Shown here piece by piece: positions 22,922-29,675 of a stretch of 33,359 bases of DNA (positions are counted from its first letter, which is position 1; every line of letters starts with the position of its first letter). The DNA comes from Streptomyces sp. NRRL WC-3618 (lineage in GTDB: Bacteria > Actinomycetota > Actinomycetes > Streptomycetales > Streptomycetaceae). The notes below the pieces were generated by a model. It had not been told where the DNA came from, made no database searches, and saw only the letters and a program-made list of their open reading frames with translations. A program made the position numbers and the translations under genes. The stretch is from assembly GCF_001280005.1 (NCBI RefSeq), contig NZ_LGDW01000486.1:1-33359 (forward strand), read 5' to 3'.

Positions 22922-23593
22922 TCAGGCGGCCGTGCCCGTCAGGTACGCCGACACGATCACGTTCGCCGTGTAGGTGCGGGTGGCCCGGTCGAACGTACCG
23001 CCGCAGGTGATGAGCCGGAGTTCCGCGCGGCCCGACTGCCGTGTTCCGTACGCCTGTTGGGCGTCGAAGCGCTCTCGCGGCAGGACCCGGACGTCGTCGA
23101 CGGTGAACTCGGCGACCTTGCCGTCGGCGCGGGTGACGCGGATCGTCGCGCCCGGCCGCAAGGTGCTGACCTTGTAGAAGACGGCGGGGCGGGTCTCGGT
23201 GTCGACGTGTCCGACCAGGAGAGCGGTACCGGCGGCGCCGGGCCGGGTGCCGGATCCGTACCAGCCCACGACGCCCGCCTGGTCGAAGGGCGGCGGATCG
23301 ACCGCGCCGCGCCGGTCGAGGCCGCGGACCACCACCGGGGCCTGCACACCCAGTTCGGGTATGTCCACGCGCTGCGGCAGGGCGCCCTTCAACGGCTCGT
23401 GCGCGGGCGGGAGTTCGGGATCCGGGGGACGGCCCACGGCGGCGATGTCACCGGTGGTCGGCGCGGATATGCCGTGGCGTACGTCGGTCACCTCGCGGCC
23501 CCACAGCCACAGCCCGAGGAGCAGCAGCGCCCAGGCCACGCCCATGGTCAGGCGCCCGGTGCCGGCGGGGCGTTCGCGGTCGTCGTCGGGCAT
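22922..23593 (-). CDS. Class F sortase
   Basis: A 223-residue membrane-anchored transpeptidase. One N-terminal helix (residues about 15-32, TMGVAWALLLLGLWLWG) anchors it, and a Pro-rich spacer leads to the sortase barrel. Catalytic residues are His129 (LVGHVDT), Cys197 (LITCGG) and Arg206 (ATRTY). The length and the LITCGG motif fit actinobacterial class F. The stop of the upstream secreted-protein gene is 6 nt before its start, so the pair is an operon and the partner is a candidate substrate or accessory. Class F substrate rules are poorly known. An LAxTG protein lies 1.7 kb away but would suit class E better. Confidence 0.88.
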   Translation of the reverse strand: MPDDDRERPAGTGRLTMGVAWALLLLGLWLWGREVTDVRHGISAPTTGDIAAVGRPPDPELPPAHEPLKGALPQRVDIPELGVQAPVVVRGLDRRGAVDPPPFDQAGVVGWYGSGTRPGAAGTALLVGHVDTETRPAVFYKVSTLRPGATIRVTRADGKVAEFTVDDVRVLPRERFDAQQAYGTRQSGRAELRLITCGGTFDRATRTYTANVIVSAYLTGTAA

Positions 23594-23599
23594 GACGGC

Positions 23600-24247
23600 T
23601 CAGTCCCTCCCCCGGCCCCGGCGGACACCCCGGAACCCGCGCACCGCCACGACGACCGCCGCCACACCCGCGAGAACCAGCCCGACCACGGTCTGCCGGG
23701 TGCCGGGACCGGCGCCCCGCGCGTCATGGGCGAAGCGCTCGGCGGCGGCCAGTTCCTCCGCCGCGCCGCCACCACCGGCGGGCACGGGAGCGACGGGCGA
23801 GGCGGCGGCGCGCGTGGGTGGTGGGCCTGAGGGATCGCCGGGGGGACGGGCGGGGGGCGGCTTTCCGGCCCCTTGGTCCGCGCGGTCCGCGTGGTCCCCG
23901 CCCTTCGCGACCACGGCGATCACGCCCTTGACCTTGCCGTGGTGCCCGTCGCAGCCGACCGTGACGTCGTACGTGCCCGGCGCGAGCGTGGAGCGGACGC
24001 GGGACCCGCCGACGAGCGCCCCGTCCTGCCCCTGCGCGGCGAGCAGCACATCGGCGACGAACGCCTCGGACTTCGCGGTACCCGTCTTCCCCGTACAGCC
24101 GCGGACGACCAGCCGTACGTCGGTGCCGGGCACCGGGGATCCCGGGATCACCGTGACGCCCCCGCCGGCCGCGTACGCCACGGGCACGGCGGTGAGTGCG
24201 GCGGCGACCACGGCACCTGCACAGAGAGTGAGTCGAATGGAACCCAT
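23600..24247 (-). CDS. Secreted, C-terminally anchored protein paired with the sortase
   Basis: A 215-residue protein. The signal peptide is at residues 1-27 (CAGAVVAAALTAVPVAYA). A compact beta-domain with two cysteines (RGCTGK, VGCDGHH) spans about 28-118. A long Pro/Gly/Ala linker follows, then one C-terminal membrane helix (about 186-202) ending in an Arg-rich tail. No LPxTG-like motif was seen, so it is probably membrane-anchored. It lies 6 nt upstream of the sortase gene. A perfect inverted repeat at 24255-24270 covers the ribosome site. Function unknown. Confidence 0.75.
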   Translation of the reverse strand: MGSIRLTLCAGAVVAAALTAVPVAYAAGGGVTVIPGSPVPGTDVRLVVRGCTGKTGTAKSEAFVADVLLAAQGQDGALVGGSRVRSTLAPGTYDVTVGCDGHHGKVKGVIAVVAKGGDHADRADQGAGKPPPARPPGDPSGPPPTRAAASPVAPVPAGGGGAAEELAAAERFAHDARGAGPGTRQTVVGLVLAGVAAVVVAVRGFRGVRRGRGRD

Positions 24248-24254
24248 CGTGAAC

Positions 24255-24270
24255 CTCCAGACATCTGGAG
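24255..24270 (-). promoter_or_regulatory. Inverted repeat that includes the ribosome site of the sortase operon
   Basis: CTCCAGA-N2-TCTGGAG has perfect 7-bp arms. On the minus strand the second arm is part of TCTGGAGG, the Shine-Dalgarno 7-8 nt before the ATG at 24247. It could block translation as RNA or bind a regulator as DNA. Confidence 0.5.
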
Positions 24271-24376
24271 ACTCCTCCTCCCGGCGCCGGTCCGCATCTC
24301 CGGAGCGGGGGCGGCTGCTCCGTACGGGTTGCGGAGGGTTTGGCGGCGGGGGAGGAGGATCCGTGATCGGGCGGGT

Positions 24377-25156
24377 TCAGACGCGGTCGACGAGGTCCGC
24401 GATGGAGTTGACGATCTTGGACGGGCGGTACGGGAAGTTCTCGACCTGGTCGGGTCCGGTCAGGCCGGTGAGCACCAGGAAGGTCTGCATACCGGCCTCG
24501 ATGCCCGCCAGTACGTCGGTGTCCATGCGGTCGCCGATCATCGCGCTGGTCTCGGAGTGCGCGCCGATCGCGTTCAGCCCGGTCCGCATCATCAGGGGGT
24601 TGGGCTTGCCCGCGAAGTACGGCTTGCGGCCGGTCGCCTTGGTGATCAGCGCGGCGACAGCACCGGTCGCGGGCAGCGGGCCCTCGGTGGAGGGCCCGGT
24701 CTCGTCCGGGTTGGTGGCGATGAAACGGGCGCCGCCCTCGATCAGACGTACGGCCTTGGTCATGGCCTCGAAGGAGTAGGTGCGGGTCTCGCCGAGGACG
24801 ACGTAGTCGGGCTCGTGGTCGGTGAGGATGTACCCGATGTCGTGCAGGGCGGTGGTCAGGCCGGCCTCGCCGATGACGTAGGCCGTGCCGCCGGGGCGCT
24901 GGTCGTCGAGGAACTTGGCGGTGGCGAGCGCCGACGTCCAGATGTTGTCGACGGGTACCTCCAGGCCCATGCGGCGCAGCCGCGCGTGCAGGTCGCGCGG
25001 GGTGTAGATCGAGTTGTTGGTGAGCACCAGGAACGGTTTGCCCGACTCGCGCAGCTTCTTGATGAAGTCCTCGGCGCCGGGGATCGGCACGCCCTCGTGA
25101 ATGAGCACACCGTCCATGTCGGTGAGCCACGAGTCGATGGGCTTGCGGTCTGCCAT
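24377..25156 (-). CDS. HAD-IIA family sugar/nucleotide phosphatase (NagD-like)
   Basis: A 259-residue cytoplasmic phosphatase. The nucleophile motif is LTDMDGVL near the start, motif II is LTNNSI, motif III Lys is in YFAGKPNP, and motif IV is MIGDRMDTD. The IIA cap lies between motifs II and III. The start at 25156 (MADRKP) is preceded by GGAGACGG; an ATG at 25177 lies in frame but crosses that site. NagD-like enzymes dephosphorylate small phosphates such as UMP or sugar phosphates. No operon partner is evident. Confidence 0.9.
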   Translation of the reverse strand: MADRKPIDSWLTDMDGVLIHEGVPIPGAEDFIKKLRESGKPFLVLTNNSIYTPRDLHARLRRMGLEVPVDNIWTSALATAKFLDDQRPGGTAYVIGEAGLTTALHDIGYILTDHEPDYVVLGETRTYSFEAMTKAVRLIEGGARFIATNPDETGPSTEGPLPATGAVAALITKATGRKPYFAGKPNPLMMRTGLNAIGAHSETSAMIGDRMDTDVLAGIEAGMQTFLVLTGLTGPDQVENFPYRPSKIVNSIADLVDRV

Positions 25157-25260
25157 GTCCGTCTCCTGCTCCTGCATCGCGTTCTGCGTTGCCGTACACG
25201 CGTACGAGATGCCGCGTGCGCACAGCCTGTCACAGGCCGGATCTTGGGGGAATGGCCGGT

Positions 25261-26148
25261 TCAGGTCCGTCCCACGCCTCGGACCCGGGCGAGCAGCACG
25301 ACACCGCCGCCGGTCAGCAGCAACACGAACGCGATGCCCGCGAGGCGGAGGGCCGCCGCGCGCCGACCGGTCCCGGCGAGCTCACCGGTGCGCGTCGGCC
25401 CGTCCCGTACGCCGGGTACGGGTGTCCCGGCTGGGGGTGACGCGGGTACAGGTGACGCGGGTACAGGTGACGCGGGTCCGGGGGACGCGGGAACGGGTGT
25501 CGCGGGTACGGGTGTCGCGGGAACGGGTGCGGCCGACGCCGGGTCGGTGGCGGTGGGGGCGACGACGCGGAAGCGGTAGTCGTTGGACTGGCCGACCCAG
25601 TCGCCGTCGTCGGCGTGCCGCTGGATGACGGCGGCGTTGGCGACGACCTCGTTGGGCACCGCTCCGGCGCCGATCGCGAGCCGCACCTCGACGGAGACGG
25701 TCCGCCCCGGCCCGACGGTGAACCCGGCAAACCCGTCGCCGTCGAAGACCCCGATGGTCTCGTCGGCGTCCGTGGCCTCGAACCGCACGGGGTAGGGGCG
25801 GGGGCGGTGCCCGTCGTAGAACTGCAGGCGCGGCTGAGCCGTCGTCAGGGCGCGGCGCTCGTCGACGAGTACGAGGACGGGGTGGATGTCCGTGCAGGTG
25901 CGGGTGGTGTTGTTGGTGAGGTCGAGCCGCCAGGTCCGGAGCTCACCGCCGGCTTCGTAGGCGGCGGGGCCGCCGTGGATGCGGGTGGTGAGGGGGAAGG
26001 CGCCCTCGGTGGGAGTGTCGGCCTCGCAGCCGGCCGCGTGCGCGGGGACGGACAGGGCTCCCGGGGTGGCGAGCAGGGCGGCTGTCACGGTGGCGGTGAC
26101 GGATGCGGTGACAGTCGTGGTGACGCAGTTACACAGTCGCATGAACAC
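25261..26148 (-). CDS. Cell-wall-anchored surface protein with LAxTG sorting signal
   Basis: A 295-residue exported protein. The signal peptide ends near residue 39 (VPAHAAG). A beta-rich domain spans about 40-197, with cysteines at 41 and 85. A PVPATPVPASP-type proline repeat spans about 205-245. The sorting signal is LAGTG at 257-261, then a hydrophobic helix (268-287) and an Arg-containing tail (RVRGVGRT). LAxTG is the actinobacterial class E sortase signal. Two ATGs (26148 and 26142) are possible and no clear ribosome site is seen. The adjacent sortase gene is class F, so the enzyme that attaches this protein may lie elsewhere. Function unknown. Confidence 0.78.
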   Translation of the reverse strand: MFMRLCNCVTTTVTASVTATVTAALLATPGALSVPAHAAGCEADTPTEGAFPLTTRIHGGPAAYEAGGELRTWRLDLTNNTTRTCTDIHPVLVLVDERRALTTAQPRLQFYDGHRPRPYPVRFEATDADETIGVFDGDGFAGFTVGPGRTVSVEVRLAIGAGAVPNEVVANAAVIQRHADDGDWVGQSNDYRFRVVAPTATDPASAAPVPATPVPATPVPASPGPASPVPASPVPASPPAGTPVPGVRDGPTRTGELAGTGRRAAALRLAGIAFVLLLTGGGVVLLARVRGVGRT

Positions 26149-26243
26149 ATGACCATGCCGGGGAGGCTGCGTCGGCGGGCGGCACCGCTCCGGAGCGGCT
26201 GGGGCTACGCCCCGAACGGGCCCGCGAATGCGCCCGATCAGCG

Positions 26244-26297
26244 GACGCGACGGATGCGGCGGACACGGCGGACGCGGCGCACGCGACGGACGCGGCG
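26244..26297. repeat. Nine-bp minisatellite (GACGCGGCG) x6
   Basis: Six 9-bp units in register (GACGCGACG, GATGCGGCG, GACACGGCG, GACGCGGCG, CACGCGACG, GACGCGGCG) between the surface-protein gene and the hypothetical gene. No gene is needed to explain it. Confidence 0.8.
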
Positions 26298-26310
26298 GTG
26301 GCTCAGCCGC

Positions 26311-26736
26311 TCACGCCGGCTCGTCCGTGTGGGCGAGGTGGCCGTCGGCGAGGCGCCAGTAGTGGAGGTGGGAGGTCTGGCGCCAGGTCTCGGGGGCGGT
26401 GAGGCCGTGCGTGATCCAGGCGTGGAGTTGCGGGAGGGCGGTCTCCTTCAGGACGGCGCGGATCGCGGCCCGCTCGGCCGCGTCGACCGGGTGGACGTCC
26501 ACATAGAAGCCGACGCTGTCCGGGTGGACGCCTCCGCCGTGGGTGCGGGACTCGGGGGCGAACCAGCGGGCTCCGAGCACGATCGTCCCGCTGTCGTGCC
26601 CGGTGAGGAAACTCAACTCCCTTACGTGGACGGCGAGTTCCCCCAGCGAATCGTTGACGTCGGTGGTGGTCAGCGGCCAGGCCCGGTGCCGGGGAAGTTT
26701 TCGTCTGGGGCGTCTGCGCCGGTTGCGTGCGGTCAT
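26311..26736 (-). CDS. Hypothetical protein, 141 aa
   Basis: A 141-residue protein with no family I recognise. The first 15 residues are Arg-rich (MTARNRRRRPRRKLP). The remainder has an alternating pattern (SFLTGHDSGTIVLGARWF, DSVGFYVDVHPVD, LPQLHAWITHG, ETWRQTSHLHYWRL), suggesting a small alpha/beta fold with several His and Trp. There is no signal or membrane segment. It is divergent from the GFO/IDH/MocA oxidoreductase gene with 80 bp between starts. Coding status rests on frame length and an amino-acid pattern that is not shadow-like. Confidence 0.65.
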   Translation of the reverse strand: MTARNRRRRPRRKLPRHRAWPLTTTDVNDSLGELAVHVRELSFLTGHDSGTIVLGARWFAPESRTHGGGVHPDSVGFYVDVHPVDAAERAAIRAVLKETALPQLHAWITHGLTAPETWRQTSHLHYWRLADGHLAHTDEPA

Positions 26737-26790
26737 GGGCTGAAGGATCGCAGCGCGGGGCGGCCGGCCTCACGGGGTTTTTGCGCTTCG

Positions 26791-26803
26791 GCAACCGCGT
26801 TGC
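26791..26803. promoter_or_regulatory. LacI-like palindrome before the oxidoreductase gene
   Basis: GCAACCGCGTTGC has perfect 5-bp arms, extended by TTC/GAA with a one-base offset. It is 14 nt before the ATG at 26817 and between divergent genes. The GCAAC...GTTGC form is typical of LacI-family operators for sugar-related genes. Confidence 0.4.
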
Positions 26804-26816
26804 GAAAGTGGACGGC

Positions 26817-27935
26817 ATGACTGGTACGACTGGCACGACTGGAATCACCGGCACATCCGGGACACCCGGCACACCCTTGCGCGTCGGCCTCGTCGGCTAC
26901 GGCCTCGCGGGCTCCGTCTTCCACGCCCCGCTGATCGCCGCCACCGGGAGCCTCGTCCTCGACACCGTCGTCACCGGGAACCCGGAGCGGCAGGCGCGGG
27001 CCCGCGCCGCCTTCCCGGACGTACGGATCGCCGGCACCCCGAACGAGCTGTTCGCCCGCGCCGGTGAGCTGGACCTCGTCGTCGTCGCGTCCCCGAACAA
27101 GACGCACGTCCCGCTCGCGACCGCCGCCCTCGAGGCCGGCCTGCCCGTCGTGGTCGACAAGCCGGTCGCGGGCACGGCGGCCGAGGCGCGCGAGCTCGCC
27201 GCCCTCGCCGACCGGCGGGGACTGCTCCTCCCCGTCTTCCAGAACCGCCGCTGGGACCACGACTTCCGCACCCTGCGCAAACTGCTCGCGGAGGGCGAGC
27301 TGGGTGACGTATGGCGGTTCGAATCGCGGTTCGAGCGGTGGCGCCCGCACACCAAGGGCGGCTGGCGCGAGTCCGGCGACCCGGCGGAGTTCGGCGGACT
27401 GCTGTACGACCTCGGCAGCCACGTCGTCGACCAGGCACTCGTCCTCTTCGGCCCCGTCGACTCCGTGTACGCCGAGACGGTCATCCGCCGCCAGGGCGCC
27501 GAGACCGACGACGACACGTTCCTCGCACTCACCCACACCAGCGGCGTCCGCACGCATCTGTACGTCTCCGCGACCACCGCACAACTCGGGCCGCGCTTCA
27601 GGGTGTTGGGCTCGCGGGCCGGGTACGTGAAGTACGGCCTCGATCCGCAGGAGGGCGCCCTGCGGGAGGGCGGGCGGCCCGGGGACGCGGGGTGGGGGCT
27701 CGAACCCGAGAGCATGTGGGGGCGGGTCGGGGCCGGAGAGTCCCCGCTCACGGGCGGTGGGCGGCCCGAGCCGACACTGCCGGGGGCGTACGAGAAGTAC
27801 TACTCTGCGATCGCCGCGGCCCTGCGCGACGGCGGCCCCAACCCGGTGACCGCGCTGGAGGCGGCAGCCGCGCTGGACGTACTGGAAGCGGCCCGGCGTT
27901 CCGCGAACGAGAAGGTGACGGTGACCCTGCGATGA
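26817..27935 (+). CDS. GFO/IDH/MocA-family oxidoreductase
   Basis: A 372-residue NAD(P)-dependent oxidoreductase, usually acting on sugars, inositols or their derivatives. After a Thr-Gly repeat of about 20 residues, the Rossmann motif is VGLVGYGLAGSVFHAP. The active-site lysine motif is VVDKPVA, a DKP variant of EKP. The C-terminal domain carries FGGLLYDLGSHVVDQALVLFG. The start at 26817 is where a normal N-terminus begins; the frame is open further upstream. The Thr-Gly leader comes from a 9-bp repeat. Its stop overlaps the next gene's start as ATGA, linking it to the UPF0303/HbpS-like protein. Confidence 0.9.
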   Translation: MTGTTGTTGITGTSGTPGTPLRVGLVGYGLAGSVFHAPLIAATGSLVLDTVVTGNPERQARARAAFPDVRIAGTPNELFARAGELDLVVVASPNKTHVPLATAALEAGLPVVVDKPVAGTAAEARELAALADRRGLLLPVFQNRRWDHDFRTLRKLLAEGELGDVWRFESRFERWRPHTKGGWRESGDPAEFGGLLYDLGSHVVDQALVLFGPVDSVYAETVIRRQGAETDDDTFLALTHTSGVRTHLYVSATTAQLGPRFRVLGSRAGYVKYGLDPQEGALREGGRPGDAGWGLEPESMWGRVGAGESPLTGGGRPEPTLPGAYEKYYSAIAAALRDGGPNPVTALEAAAALDVLEAARRSANEKVTVTLR

Positions 27936-28462
27936 CCAGTCAGCACCACGGCCACAAGGCGACCGGACAGCCGTCCCTCGGGCCGCGCATCGCGCCCGAA
28001 CTCACCCCGAGCATCGAGGAACTCGAAGCGCAGCAACGGCACCTGGTGTTCCGGGAGTTCTCGCACGACGACGCGTGGACGCTGGGTTCGCTGCTGGTGG
28101 AGCTGGCGCGGGAGCGGCAGGCGCCGGTGGCCGTCGACATCCACCGGGCCGGTCAGCAGCTCTTCCACGCCGCCCTGCCCGGCTCGACCCCCGACAACGA
28201 CGCCTGGATCGACCGCAAGCGCCGGGTCGTGGAGCGTTACGGCGCGCCCTCCTACCTGGTGGGCGCCCGGTTCCGCGCCAAGGGCACGACGTTCGAGGCG
28301 GACTCGCGCCTCGACCCCGACACCTACGCGGCCCACGGCGGCTCGTTCCCGATCACGGTCGAGGGCGTCGGCGTGATCGGGGCGGTGACGGTGTCGGGAC
28401 TGCCCCAACTCCAGGACCACCGACTGGTGGTGGAGGCGCTGGAGACGTTCCTCAAGGTGTAG
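27932..28462 (+). CDS. UPF0303/heme-degrading (HbpS/GlcG-like) family protein
   Basis: A 176-residue cytoplasmic protein of the UPF0303/Haem_degrading family. Typical stretches are FREFSHDDAWTLGSLLVELARERQAPVAVDI, ALPGSTPDNDAWIDRKRRVVERYG and the C-terminal GVGVIGAVTVSGLPQLQDHRLVVEAL. No signal peptide is present, unlike secreted HbpS. The start at 27932 overlaps the oxidoreductase stop as ATGA. Related proteins are often found next to sugar or inositol oxidoreductases. The biochemical role is unsettled, and the heme label is a family name rather than a demonstrated function here. Confidence 0.85.
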   Translation: MTSQHHGHKATGQPSLGPRIAPELTPSIEELEAQQRHLVFREFSHDDAWTLGSLLVELARERQAPVAVDIHRAGQQLFHAALPGSTPDNDAWIDRKRRVVERYGAPSYLVGARFRAKGTTFEADSRLDPDTYAAHGGSFPITVEGVGVIGAVTVSGLPQLQDHRLVVEALETFLKV

Positions 28463-28600
28463 AGGGAGTCGTCGGCGAGAGTCGGTGGCGGGAGTCGAGG
28501 AAGCCAGGGGTCGCGCGCGCCGGGAATTAACCCGAGGGACCCTCCGTTTCTCGGATGCACGGTACGGCATGGCATCCGGACTCAGAGGGAAACAGAACCG

Positions 28601-29488
28601 ATGAACCAGGTCAGCGTCTCGCAGGTCAGCTCACTGAAGGCAACCGTCGGGCGGTACGGCATCTGGAGTTTCGGGCTGCGTTCGGAGGACCCCGCCGGCC
28701 TCACCGAGCGCGCCGAGACCGCCGCCGAACTGGAGGAACTGGGCTTTGGCGCCCTCTGGTTGGGCGGCAGCCCGGGCCTGCGGCACGCCGTTCCGCTCGT
28801 CGAGGCGACCTCGCGGCTCGTCGTGGCGACCGGTATCCAGAGCATCTGGGACTACGAGGCCGCCGAAACGGCGTCCGGTTACGCGAAGTTGGAAGCGACC
28901 CACCCCGGCCGCTTCCTGCTCGGCCTCGGGGTGAGTCACGCCGGGTTCGCGGAACGGTACCGTCGTCCGTACGCCTCGATGGTCGAGTACCTCGACGTCC
29001 TGGACGCGGCAGGGCAGCCCGCCGAGCGCCGGGTGCTGGCCGCGCTCGGCCCGAAGATGCTGGAGCTGTCGCGGGACCGCGCCGCAGGCTCGCACCCGTA
29101 CCTCGTGACCCCCGAGCACACCGCGCAGGCCCGCGCGGCACTGGGCGAAACCCCGTTGCTGGCACCGGAGTTGAAGGTCGTACTGGACGCGGATCCGGAC
29201 CGGGCCCGCACGACCGCCCGTTCCACCCTCGCCCTCTATCTGACCCTGCCGAACTACACCAACAACTTCCTGCGCATCGGCTTCACCGAGGACGACTTCA
29301 CGGCCGGGGGCAGCGACCGTCTGATCGACGCGGTGTTCGCGTGGGGCGACGAGAACCGGATCCGCGAGCGGATCGACGCCTTCCACACGGCGGGCGCGGA
29401 CCATGTCACCCTGCAGCTCCTCGGGGACTGGCCCAGGGAGGCCCTCCCCCGCGACAGCTGGCGCCGCCTGGCCGACCTCCTGAAGTGA
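28601..29488 (+). CDS. LLM-class F420-dependent oxidoreductase
   Basis: A 295-residue luciferase-like monooxygenase-fold protein of the F420-using type common in actinobacteria. Family features are YGIWSFGLRSEDPAGLTERAETAAELEELGFGALWLGG at the N-terminus, VVATGIQSIWDYEA, HPGRFLLGLGVSH and the C-terminal HTAGADHVTLQLLGD. AGAGGGAAA lies 8 nt before the ATG. Members reduce or oxidise diverse substrates using F420; the substrate is not predictable. It stands alone, with a tandem repeat after it. Confidence 0.88.
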   Translation: MNQVSVSQVSSLKATVGRYGIWSFGLRSEDPAGLTERAETAAELEELGFGALWLGGSPGLRHAVPLVEATSRLVVATGIQSIWDYEAAETASGYAKLEATHPGRFLLGLGVSHAGFAERYRRPYASMVEYLDVLDAAGQPAERRVLAALGPKMLELSRDRAAGSHPYLVTPEHTAQARAALGETPLLAPELKVVLDADPDRARTTARSTLALYLTLPNYTNNFLRIGFTEDDFTAGGSDRLIDAVFAWGDENRIRERIDAFHTAGADHVTLQLLGDWPREALPRDSWRRLADLLK

Positions 29489-29530
29489 CCGGGAGAGGCC
29501 TGGGAGAGGCCTGGGAGAGGCCCGGGAGAC
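29489..29530. repeat. Eleven-bp tandem repeat after the LLM oxidoreductase
   Basis: Four near-copies of CCTGGGAGAGG directly follow the stop codon (first and last imperfect). No hairpin is formed. The region up to 29675 also holds an inverted pair CGTGTCA/TGACACG (29619-29625 and 29649-29655) just before the next gene. Confidence 0.7.
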
Positions 29531-29675
29531 GTGAGAGAGACGTAAGGGACTGGAGGGGATCTGCGCGGGCCCCGAAGCGGTGGCGTTTCCTCGGGATGCG
29601 TCCGCTCGTTTGTCTGCACGTGTCATCGAGCGGGATCCAGGAGCCCGGTGACACGCATGCGAACGGAGAAGTCCC

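Noticed and set aside
23199..24779. 526-aa rightward open frame across the sortase, partner and HAD genes
   Set aside because: Pro/Ser/Arg-rich shadow spanning three well-supported genes on the other strand, with no motifs.
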